16,685 bases of DNA from Thermoplasmata archaeon (lineage in GTDB: Archaea; Thermoplasmatota; Thermoplasmata; Thermoplasmatales; Thermoplasmataceae). The translations under genes were made by a program, and so were the position numbers. Below the pieces are notes generated by a model, which was not told the DNA's origin, searched no databases, and saw nothing but the letters and a program-made list of their open reading frames with translations. The stretch covers positions 1-16,685 of the forward strand of contig JAKARU010000009.1 of NCBI GenBank assembly GCA_021819225.1, read 5' to 3'. Shown one piece after another: positions 6,069-12,474 of this stretch (its first letter is position 1; each line of letters starts with the position of its first letter).

Positions 6069-6994
6069 ACATCAAGATTCAATTTTTCAGTGAGTTCCTT
6101 GTATCTGTTTCTTATTGTTACCTCAGTAACTCCTGCAACTTCTGCAACTGATCTCTGGGTTCGTCTTTCTCCCGTCAATATGGATGCGATGTATATGGCT
6201 GCAGCAGCAACTCCAGTTGGACCTTTTCCTGAAGTGAGGTCCCCGTCCTGGGCCATCTTAATTATTTCAGCTGCCTGTTTTCTTGTCTCCATGGACAGTT
6301 TCAATTTACTGCAGAACCTGTTAAGATAATCCTCAGGCTTCGATGGAAGAATATTAAGCTGGAGATACCTGCTCATGATTCTAAATGTCCTTCCAATCTC
6401 CTTCTTCTTCACCCTTGTAATTGACGCAATTTCATCCAGAGTTCTGGGGACATTTGTGATCCTGCATGCTGCATAAAGAGAGCCTGCAACCACGCCTTCT
6501 ATGCTCCTTCCCCTTATCATATTCTGCTTCACCGCCCTTCTGTATATCACAGCAGCGGTTTCCCTTACATCATTTGGGATGCTCAGGTTGGAAGCCATTC
6601 TCTCCATCTCCTGTAGCGCCTGGGAAAGATTCCTCTCCGCAGCATTCGAAACCTTGATCCTCTTCTGCCATTTTCTCAGCCTGTAAAGCTGTGCCCGGTT
6701 CCTGGTAGGAATTGACTTTCCATAAGAATCCTTGTTCTTCCACGAAATATCTGTTGAAAGACCCTTGTCATGGATGGTAAATGTCATGGGCGACCCTGCC
6801 CTTGCCCTTGATTCATTCTGCTCCGAATCAAATGCCCTCCATTCCGGACCCTGATCAATGTAGCTGTCATCGATAACAATACCGCATTTATTGCATACCA
6901 GCTCACCCCTTTCGTAATCTCTTGACAGATCAGTAGAACCACATTCGGGACATTTTTCTATCTGCTCAATACTCTTTTTGTTCTTCTCTTCCAT
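6059..6994 (-). CDS. tfb: Transcription initiation factor B (TFB), canonical paralogue
   Basis: 311 aa, standard length. TFB binds the TBP-TATA complex and the BRE and recruits RNA polymerase. The N-terminal zinc ribbon has C15, C18, C34 and C37 (CPECGS...CNKCGI). The B-reader/linker segment is intact: GPEWRAFD at about 49-56, then ESRARAGSP and KGLSTDIS. Two cyclin-like repeats follow at about 112-210 and 220-308, with [14 protein letters not shown] and [15 protein letters not shown] near the end. It sits 13 nt downstream of gar1 in the same orientation, so they form one operon; a gar1-tfb pair is a familiar archaeal arrangement. The intact linker suggests this is the general factor, in contrast to the paralogue encoded at 7447-8367. 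Confidence 0.97.
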   Translation of the reverse strand: MEEKNKKSIEQIEKCPECGSTDLSRDYERGELVCNKCGIVIDDSYIDQGPEWRAFDSEQNESRARAGSPMTFTIHDKGLSTDISWKNKDSYGKSIPTRNRAQLYRLRKWQKRIKVSNAAERNLSQALQEMERMASNLSIPNDVRETAAVIYRRAVKQNMIRGRSIEGVVAGSLYAACRITNVPRTLDEIASITRVKKKEIGRTFRIMSRYLQLNILPSKPEDYLNRFCSKLKLSMETRKQAAEIIKMAQDGDLTSGKGPTGVAAAAIYIASILTGERRTQRSVAEVAGVTEVTIRNRYKELTEKLNLDVQE

Positions 6995-7007
6995 TTTAAA
7001 ACACCCT

Positions 7008-7223
7008 CTAAACCTTCACGAAGAATTTTTCCCCGCCTGCCGGTGCCTGATCGGTTATGGAAACAAGGCCATACGGATCATTCACAGGACCCATTATCCT
7101 TATTATTTTCCCTACCTTCTTCCCTGTTTGATCGAAAACGGGCTTATTCATCATGTCCTCAGTCACTTCCTTTACCACAAACTCATGATTTATGGTGTGA
7201 ATGACTGGAATCGGCTTAAACAT
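7008..7223 (-). CDS. gar1: H/ACA ribonucleoprotein subunit Gar1
   Basis: 71 aa, the size of the archaeal Gar1 core. Gar1 is a small beta-barrel that joins Cbf5, Nop10 and L7Ae in the H/ACA RNP, where it assists pseudouridine synthesis guided by H/ACA RNA. The central motif [20 protein letters not shown] followed by [11 protein letters not shown] is the family hallmark (GxVxEIFGPVxxPY type). Eukaryotic RGG tails are absent, as in archaea. It is the first gene of an operon with tfb, 13 nt away. TATA (7247-7254) lies about 27 nt upstream of the ATG, so the mRNA is probably leaderless. Confidence 0.92.
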   Translation of the reverse strand: MFKPIPVIHTINHEFVVKEVTEDMMNKPVFDQTGKKVGKIIRIMGPVNDPYGLVSITDQAPAGGEKFFVKV

Positions 7224-7246
7224 TAATTAATAGAATGGTTAATCAG

Positions 7247-7254
7247 TATATAAA
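7247..7254 (-). promoter_or_regulatory. TATA element of the gar1-tfb operon
   Basis: Minus strand TTTATATA, centred about 27 nt before the ATG at 7223. Confidence 0.6.
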
Positions 7255-7396
7255 CTTATAGTAATGTTCTTAAAAAATTTATGAATAATTGAATAAAGAT
7301 TTATAAAGCAAGGGATCCGTATAGGAACTGAACATCCTAACATATGAGAAATTATTTACTCATTATAATTTTTATATTACAATTAACATTTCCTTT

Positions 7397-7414
7397 ATTT
7401 AGTTAAAACTAAAT
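7397..7414. promoter_or_regulatory. Near-perfect palindrome upstream of the second tfb gene
   Basis: ATTTAGTT and AACTAAAT form 8-bp arms around AA. It lies 33 nt before the ATG of the second TFB, in the 223-bp region shared with divergent gar1-tfb. A second A/T box, ATATTTAAAT, at 7427-7436 is too near the ATG (about 15 nt) for a leaderless start, so the palindrome either contains the TATA element or is an operator. Confidence 0.5.
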
Positions 7415-7446
7415 AGGGGAAACGCGATATTTAAATCCGTTGGAGC

Positions 7447-8367
7447 ATGAAAAATTCGGATTCTACCAAAAGGTGCAAAGACTGCAATTCCGACCAGGTT
7501 TTTACTGATTATTCCAGGGGTGAAGTCTTCTGTGGAAATTGTGGCGCCATACAGGAGGAGAATCTGATAGAGAAGGATCCGAATATTTACAGCGGCAACA
7601 GTGAAAATGGAGAGACTTCATTTCCAAGCCCAAATACCAATACATATATGAGTCATGATCGAAATTTACGCACTGAAATATCACCCGGAAGGTATGATGG
7701 CACCGGGAAGATAATTAAGGGGAAAAATAAGGAGACAGTATACCGGCTAATGAAGGCACAGAACCTGAGTAAGGTCAGCAACAGCAATGAGCGGAGACAT
7801 ATCAAGGCGATCCAGTGTATAAATGGATTCTCCGCAAGACTTGGAATGCCGGACGATATGAAGGAGATGGTCGGCAAGGCATTCAAGGAAGCACTTTCCA
7901 GGAAAATAACCAAGGGAAGGAACACAGAATATATTGTTGCGAGTCTTATTTATGCCGTATTCAGGAATTATGGCTATCCACGAACCCTCTCAGAGATAGC
8001 TGATGAACTTGGCCTGGAGCGAAAAAGGATTGGAAGATATTACAGGGAAATGATACATGAACTTGACATGGAACAGAAGATGCCGGATATACAGTATTTT
8101 ATATCGTTTTATACGAGGAAGTTGAATCTTCCCAAAGATGTTTCCTCGGAAGGGACGAATATCTACTTCCTTGCAGACTCAGCAGGGATAAAGGACGGAA
8201 AAACGCCTGCTGGCCTGGCTGCAGCCATAATATATATTGCATGCAAAAAGTGCGGGACAAAGATAACTCAGTCCCAGCTTTCAAAGGTTTCAGGCGTTAC
8301 TGAGGTTACTATCAGGACGAGATATAAAGAGATAATTAAGAGGTTGGGCATTCCCATGCAGGATTGA
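7447..8367 (+). CDS. Second, divergent transcription factor B paralogue
   Basis: 306 aa. The zinc ribbon (C10, C13, C29, C32) and both cyclin-like repeats are present (about 112-208 and 214-303), including KTPAGLAAAIIYIA and [15 protein letters not shown]. The linker differs sharply from the canonical paralogue next door: instead of GPEWRAFD it has KDPNIYSGNSENGET, and the region at 47-70 is rich in S, N, T and P. That segment normally forms the B-reader that assists open-complex formation and start-site choice. The protein is probably an alternative TFB for a subset of promoters. GMP synthase subunit A and a PRC-barrel protein follow closely in the same orientation. The start lacks a standard leaderless TATA distance; a GGAG sits only one base before the ATG. 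Confidence 0.93.
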   Translation: MKNSDSTKRCKDCNSDQVFTDYSRGEVFCGNCGAIQEENLIEKDPNIYSGNSENGETSFPSPNTNTYMSHDRNLRTEISPGRYDGTGKIIKGKNKETVYRLMKAQNLSKVSNSNERRHIKAIQCINGFSARLGMPDDMKEMVGKAFKEALSRKITKGRNTEYIVASLIYAVFRNYGYPRTLSEIADELGLERKRIGRYYREMIHELDMEQKMPDIQYFISFYTRKLNLPKDVSSEGTNIYFLADSAGIKDGKTPAGLAAAIIYIACKKCGTKITQSQLSKVSGVTEVTIRTRYKEIIKRLGIPMQD

Positions 8368-8369
8368 CC

Positions 8370-8936
8370 ATGAAGATATACGTTGTTGACAATGGGGGAC
8401 AGTGGACACACCGGGAATGGCGGGTTTTGAAGCAACTTGGTGTTGATTCGCAGATCGTGGATAACGATATTGATTTCCATGAGGTCAAGGATGCTGATGG
8501 TTGGGTTCTTTCGGGTGGAGCCCCAAGCATTATAGGGGAGATTCCGAAACTTGGCAAGATATCACAGATAATTGACAACCCAACTGTTCCAGTCTTTGGC
8601 ATATGTGTAGGCGCACAGTTCATGGCACTTCACTTTGGTGGTGAAGTCAGGAAAGCCCCATTTCCTGAGTTTGGAAAGACGGAAGTGACCTTTTTTGACA
8701 ATGGAGGGATCTTTAGTGGAATACCGGAAAAGATCACTGTCTGGGAAAATCACAACGATGAGATAACGAAACTGCCGGAGGGTTATAAACTTGCTGCGAG
8801 ATCGAAGAACTGCGGTGTCCAGGCATTTTATGACACGAAACACCCCATGTTTGGCGTCCAGTATCATCCGGAAGTTGAAAATACAATGTTTGGTAGGGAA
8901 ATATTCAAATCCTTTATTGAATATTGTAGGAAGTGA
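8370..8936 (+). CDS. guaAA: GMP synthase [glutamine-hydrolysing] subunit A (glutaminase)
   Basis: 188 aa, a free-standing class I glutamine amidotransferase. It supplies ammonia to the separate ATP-PPase subunit (GuaAB, not in this window), which converts XMP to GMP. The catalytic triad is visible: C79 in GICVGAQ, H166 and E168 in VQYHPEVE. The N-terminus KIYVVDNGGQWTH is the archaeal subunit form. The ATG at 8370 follows the TGA of the second tfb by two bases, so translation is coupled; a TTG six bases earlier is less likely. Its placement behind an alternative TFB is notable, as guanine nucleotide supply and transcription initiation would share a transcript. Confidence 0.95.
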   Translation: MKIYVVDNGGQWTHREWRVLKQLGVDSQIVDNDIDFHEVKDADGWVLSGGAPSIIGEIPKLGKISQIIDNPTVPVFGICVGAQFMALHFGGEVRKAPFPEFGKTEVTFFDNGGIFSGIPEKITVWENHNDEITKLPEGYKLAARSKNCGVQAFYDTKHPMFGVQYHPEVENTMFGREIFKSFIEYCRK

Positions 8937-8943
8937 TGATTGA

Positions 8944-9195
8944 ATGGAATATATGAAGGAAATTATTGATCTTCCAGTTTATACTGATAAGGGTATTCTT
9001 GTTGGAAATGTCTATGATATCATATTAGACAGCGAATTGAAGTCGATCTCAGGCATATTGATAAAGGATACAAACACAATGCTTGTGGAAGATGGAATGC
9101 CCGTTTCCATACCTTACAGATGGGTGAAATCAGTGGGAGATGCGGTCCTTCTACACATCTTCCCAGATCATGTTAAAAAGCCCCCTGTCAGGTAA
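8944..9195 (+). CDS. PRC-barrel domain protein
   Basis: 83 aa, a single PRC-barrel: IIDLPVYTDKGILVGNVYDIILD, then SISGILIKDT, then VSIPYRWVKSVGDAVLLH. These small beta-barrels occur alone in many archaea, with roles linked to RNA processing or cell division in some lineages; here the function is unknown. It starts 7 nt after guaAA and is the third gene of the tfb2 operon. An alternative ATG lies three codons in. Its stop codon sits in a dyad that also covers the stop codon of the convergent gltX, with a 4-bp gap between the two genes. Confidence 0.82.
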   Translation: MEYMKEIIDLPVYTDKGILVGNVYDIILDSELKSISGILIKDTNTMLVEDGMPVSIPYRWVKSVGDAVLLHIFPDHVKKPPVR

Positions 9196-9206
9196 TTGAT
9201 CACCTG
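9189..9206. terminator. Stem-loop containing the stop codons of both convergent genes
   Basis: CAGGTAA and TCACCTG pair around a TTGA loop. The TAA of the PRC gene (9193-9195) is in one arm and the TGA of gltX (9200-9202) in the other. In the gltX transcript all seven pairs form, with one G-U; in the PRC transcript one A-C mismatch remains. Downstream of gltX the minus strand has CTTTTTAA at about 9173-9180. Confidence 0.5.
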
Positions 9207-10855
9207 TGAAGGAAGAGGCCGGTATGGTCTCCCACCACATTTATAAATGCATATCGCTCCATCTGGAAGATGCCTTTTTTTCCAGAGAGCAGAGATTCCA
9301 CCACCCCCTTATCAGACATACCATCCGGTTTCAGAATGCTGAATTCTACACCTTCACCATTTACCCACTGGATTATCTTCTTTCTGGATGATGTATTCTC
9401 CCTTCCTGCGAATACAAATTTTCCACCTTCCTTTTTTATGTTATAAAGATCCTTAAGCCTAAGAATATCACCATCTGCAAGATCGGAAATCTCAGATCCA
9501 GGAACTGAAATCCAGGGTTCCTTCTCGATAGTATAAGTTCTGTAGCCTCTTGCATCATCGTTCGGATAGAGGGGAATCCTGGATATGGATTCAGGCGCAT
9601 CCTCAATCCTGATCTTAACTGGATCCGGTACGAAGAAGTACCTGTCCGAACTCTTATCTATCAGCAGGCGGTTGATTGAATTAAATATATCCCACGAGAA
9701 ATCTGAATTAACCTCCTTAAGGCCTGAATCGACCCAGTACTTCCTGAATGCTTCTGGCCTGTAACCTCTCCTTGCAAGAGCTCTGACCGTTGCAAGCTGC
9801 ACGTCATCCCATCCGCTGTACTGTCCTGAGTCTATACCCTTCCTCATCAGTGATGTCTTCAGGATTGTGTCACCTATGTGTATTTTCCCATAGTGGAAGT
9901 ATTCCGGCAGTTCCCAGCCAAAATACCTGAATATATATTTCTGTCTTTCCGTGTTGTTGATGTGATCTGAACCTCTGATTACATGTGTTAATCCAAGCTC
10001 ATGGTCATCTATGGCCACACTGAAGTTCATCAGTGGATAAAACCTGTATTTCCTGCCGGTATGTGGATGCGCACGGTCTATGACCCTGAAGGCAATCCAG
10101 TCCCTTACGGCCGGATTCGGATGGAACAGGTCGGTCTTTATTATAAGCACTGGTGAACGACTTTTCTCTGTCCCTTTCACGACATTCCTGAAAAGTTCCA
10201 GATGTTCCTCAGGTTTCAGGTCCCTGTGAGGACATGCGGTTGAATTCATCAGATCTCTTTTGAAATCTGCAACCTCACATGTACACATATAGGCTTTTCC
10301 CATCATTATGAGTTCTTCCGCCTTCTCATAATATAGTGGGATTCTTTCGGACTGTATCACAACACTGGTGTAATTTACACCGAGCCACCTGTTATCTTCT
10401 GGTATCATCTCATAAGCAGGCGGGTAGATGTTATTCGGATTCGTGTCCTCTATTCTTAATATTAATTCCCCACCATATCGTTTGACATATTCATCGTTCA
10501 ATATGCACATTCTTGTATGCCCCAGATGAAGTGGCCCTGACGGGGAAGGAGCCATCCTCATCACGACCCTCCCCCTGACATTCTTCAATTCAGCAAGTGG
10601 GTGTTCGTTGCTCTTCTTCTCCTCAACAAGGAGTTCTGGATATAATCTCTTTGCCATCTCAATCTGATCTTCCAGACTGATACCGTTTATCTCTGTAACC
10701 GCTTCCCTTATCTGGCCCATTATCTCCCTGATCATTGGCTTAAGCTCCGGGAAATTGCCTATAAACTTGTTAACCACACTTCCCACATCAGCTTTTCCTC
10801 CGTGGGTTATTGCGTTCTTAAGTGTTATCTTTTCAATATCAGTATGACTGCTCAA
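9200..10855 (-). CDS. gltX: Glutamyl-tRNA synthetase (archaeal type)
   Basis: 551 aa, archaeal/eukaryotic-type class I GluRS. It charges tRNA-Glu, and in many archaea also tRNA-Gln for later amidation. The N-terminal helical domain (TLKNAITHGGKADVGSV) is typical. The HIGH-type signature is APSPSGPLHLGHTR (about 102-115). A zinc knuckle is visible (C191, C193, C208, H210). The KMSKS counterpart is LKTSLMRKG at 332-340, followed by YSGWDD. The C-terminal half is the beta-barrel anticodon-binding region. The start overlaps the end of the upstream NOG1 gene by 17 bp, so they are co-transcribed; the N-terminal family match supports this start rather than a later Met. Confidence 0.97.
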   Translation of the reverse strand: MSSHTDIEKITLKNAITHGGKADVGSVVNKFIGNFPELKPMIREIMGQIREAVTEINGISLEDQIEMAKRLYPELLVEEKKSNEHPLAELKNVRGRVVMRMAPSPSGPLHLGHTRMCILNDEYVKRYGGELILRIEDTNPNNIYPPAYEMIPEDNRWLGVNYTSVVIQSERIPLYYEKAEELIMMGKAYMCTCEVADFKRDLMNSTACPHRDLKPEEHLELFRNVVKGTEKSRSPVLIIKTDLFHPNPAVRDWIAFRVIDRAHPHTGRKYRFYPLMNFSVAIDDHELGLTHVIRGSDHINNTERQKYIFRYFGWELPEYFHYGKIHIGDTILKTSLMRKGIDSGQYSGWDDVQLATVRALARRGYRPEAFRKYWVDSGLKEVNSDFSWDIFNSINRLLIDKSSDRYFFVPDPVKIRIEDAPESISRIPLYPNDDARGYRTYTIEKEPWISVPGSEISDLADGDILRLKDLYNIKKEGGKFVFAGRENTSSRKKIIQWVNGEGVEFSILKPDGMSDKGVVESLLSGKKGIFQMERYAFINVVGDHTGLFLHR

Positions 10856-11804
10856 TCATTTCACCAGCATTGATAAATATGAAGTTTCGCAGCTGCTCTA
10901 TACCTTCACCAGTGTACGTCGATATGGCAACTTCCTCCTCCTTCTGACTGATATCTATTTTTGCCTGTATCCTGTATGTTTTCTTGTGGAATGTCTTCTT
11001 TATCTCCTCATAAAGATTCATCTGCTGTTCCACGCTATAACCGGATGTTCCGGAATAGTCCATAAGGAAAAGTATGATTCCCTTTATGTCTTTGAGACTC
11101 AGAATTGACCTTCTTTCAAGATCATTTCGTTCCTCCATCGGCCTGTCAAGTATCCCCGGAGTATCTACCAGCTGGACCCTGATATCATCCTCCATCATGT
11201 GACCGATGTAAACCGACTGGGTTGTGAAAGGGTATGGGGCAGTTTTCACTTCATTCCTTGTCAGGGCATTCAGCAGTGAACTCTTCCCCACATTAGGCAT
11301 TCCTGCAATTATGAATGTAGGCTGATCCGGATTTATTTCAGGCAGTGATTTGAGGAAATCCCTGCATTCACCTAGAAGCAGAAGATCCTTTTCTATTCCC
11401 TCAATAACTGAGCAGAATCGCCCATAGTACCGCTTTCTTATGTTTACCATCTCAAATGTCTTTCTTGCCCGCTTAAGCTGGTTGATGTTGTCAGTTGCGA
11501 GTTCAACAAGCTTTTGACCGGCCCACTGGACATTGCTCAGCGCTATCTTGTAATTGTCCACACCGAATTTCAGATCTATGAAGTCCTCATAAAAGGGATG
11601 CATCTTTTCAATCGTGGGAAATTTTTTAACGATCCTCAGAAGATAAGGGGCAGCAACACTTTCTGCCGTTGCAATTCTATCTATATTCTCCTTCCTGATC
11701 CTGTTCTCGAATATTTTGTCGTAGGGCTCCTCTATCTTTGATGCTTTTCTGAGACTCTTGTTTATTATCTCGTCAGATCTGAGAACGGTGGGAATCTGTT
11801 TCAT
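10839..11804 (-). CDS. NOG1-family GTPase
   Basis: 321 aa. NOG1 is an Obg-related GTPase; its eukaryotic relative acts in 60S ribosome assembly, and a similar role is assumed in archaea. The N-terminal helical bundle (about 1-160) is present, including YYGRFCSVIEGIEKDLLLL. GTPase motifs: P-loop GMPNVGKSS (168-176), switch region YPFTTQSVYIGH, G3 DTPG (214-217) with LDRPMEERN, and G5-like ISTYTGEG. The G4 motif reads QAKID (280-284) instead of the canonical NKxD, so the guanine-specifying Asn is missing. The protein lacks the long C-terminal tail of eukaryotic Nog1. It starts 5 nt after the DUF1059 gene stop and overlaps gltX downstream, so it is the middle gene of a three-gene operon. Confidence 0.92.
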   Translation of the reverse strand: MKQIPTVLRSDEIINKSLRKASKIEEPYDKIFENRIRKENIDRIATAESVAAPYLLRIVKKFPTIEKMHPFYEDFIDLKFGVDNYKIALSNVQWAGQKLVELATDNINQLKRARKTFEMVNIRKRYYGRFCSVIEGIEKDLLLLGECRDFLKSLPEINPDQPTFIIAGMPNVGKSSLLNALTRNEVKTAPYPFTTQSVYIGHMMEDDIRVQLVDTPGILDRPMEERNDLERRSILSLKDIKGIILFLMDYSGTSGYSVEQQMNLYEEIKKTFHKKTYRIQAKIDISQKEEEVAISTYTGEGIEQLRNFIFINAGEMIEQSY

Positions 11805-11809
11805 CTATG

Positions 11810-11989
11810 TCACTTTTCCTCAATGGCCGCATCGATCTTCTTCTCCCACTCAGGTGGGATATCGAACTGGTTATGGGCATACCTGTTATGTATCCTGATC
11901 TTGGCCCATACATCTTTCTTTGTGGGCTCATTGATGAAATAACTGCAGTCGAAACCAACGTCCTTGCATTTGTAGTAAAATCTTGTCAT
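11810..11989 (-). CDS. DUF1059-family small protein
   Basis: 59 aa, short enough to be missed by length filters. The peptide begins TRFYYKCKDVGFDCSYFINE, then TKKDVWAKIRIHNRYAHNQ, and ends in a charged helix (PPEWEKKIDAAIEEK). The CKDVGFDCSYFI pattern and the following helix with histidines resemble the DUF1059 family, whose function is unknown; the two cysteines and two histidines might bind metal, which is inference. It is the first gene of an operon with NOG1 (5 nt) and gltX. A TATA element (12011-12018) lies about 25 nt before the ATG, supporting a leaderless start. Confidence 0.82.
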   Translation of the reverse strand: MTRFYYKCKDVGFDCSYFINEPTKKDVWAKIRIHNRYAHNQFDIPPEWEKKIDAAIEEK

Positions 11990-12010
11990 AAATCACGTAA
12001 TCATTGCTGG

Positions 12011-12018
12011 AATAAAAA
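12011..12018 (-). promoter_or_regulatory. TATA element of the DUF1059-NOG1-gltX operon
   Basis: Minus strand TTTTTATT, centred about 25 nt upstream of the ATG at 11989. Confidence 0.55.
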
Positions 12019-12149
12019 TATATTATTTTTTCTCAGGAGAACTAATCATCATATTCCTTACGATCATGTTTCACCGATCAAATTAGAATATGTTAGAAAT
12101 TTTAGATTAAAGCTGGAAAAACCCAGTTTCCTCTATGGTAGTTTCCGGT

Positions 12150-12169
12150 GCTCAGAACATCTTCTGAGC
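12150..12169 (-). terminator. Stem-loop over the stop codon of the 12152-12412 gene
   Basis: Perfect 8-bp arms GCTCAGAA and TTCTGAGC with a 4-nt loop, the strongest of the stop-codon hairpins here. The TGA (12152-12154) lies in the distal arm. A T5 run within GGGTTTTTCC follows about 35 nt downstream. Confidence 0.5.
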
Positions 12170-12412
12170 TTCGTAAACTTCGTGTTTTGTTGGTGGGTTC
12201 ACCTTTTCCAGGAGATCCTTCATGTCCTTAACACTTGGGGCTTCCCAGTTGCATATCGCAGTGTTCTCCCCTTTCAGGACTGAAATTGACTTGAGGGTAA
12301 ATCCCTGTGGCAGCTTGCCATTCTTCTGCATATCTATTATACCGCCAACTACCTTTACAACTTCTTCTCCATTCTTTTCCTTCCACTTATGTTCTACTAC
12401 TACATCTGTCAT
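12152..12412 (-). CDS. Unidentified small conserved-looking protein
   Basis: 86 aa. The layout looks like a ferredoxin-like alpha/beta barrel: strand VVVEHKWK, helix EEVVKVVGGIIDMQKNGKLP, strands FTLKSISVLKGENTAICNWEAP, helix VKDMKDLLEKVNP, and a final strand HEVYEAQKMF. Similar small proteins with a VEH...ICxWEAPS pattern exist in archaea, but I cannot name a family or function. It is divergent from the HTH regulator. Its promoter lies farther out than for leaderless genes: TATA at about 12450-12457 is 41 nt upstream, and the short leader carries GGTGA (12417-12421), spaced 4 nt from the ATG. So it uses a Shine-Dalgarno site. Confidence 0.75.
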   Translation of the reverse strand: MTDVVVEHKWKEKNGEEVVKVVGGIIDMQKNGKLPQGFTLKSISVLKGENTAICNWEAPSVKDMKDLLEKVNPPTKHEVYEAQKMF

Positions 12413-12444
12413 TTTGTCACCAGATTTAACATGTTATCGCAAGA

Positions 12445-12474
12445 CATATATTTTATACCGGCATGGACCGGTAT
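12445..12474. promoter_or_regulatory. Divergent TATA region with a perfect 7+6+7 dyad
   Basis: An A/T box at 12445-12459 serves both directions: about 24 nt before the ATG at 12473 (plus), and about 41 nt before the ATG at 12412 (minus). Overlapping its right edge, ATACCGG (12455-12461) and CCGGTAT (12468-12474) are perfect inverted repeats around CATGGA. The right arm touches the plus-strand ATG. This is a candidate operator for the adjacent HTH regulator. Confidence 0.55.

Noticed and set aside
7427..7436. ATATTTAAAT as the leaderless TATA of the second TFB gene
   Set aside because: It would start transcription inside the zinc-ribbon coding sequence, after the only usable start codon.
11773..11958. 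61-codon minus-strand frame overlapping the NOG1 start
   Set aside because: It overlaps the DUF1059-like gene in another frame; composition (S, R, M rich) and lack of promoter mark it as an out-of-frame shadow.
12431..12472. Longer start (ATG at 12431) for the HTH regulator
   Set aside because: No promoter or ribosome site precedes it, and the extra 14 codons are occupied by the TATA box and the dyad. Homologue alignment could still overturn this.
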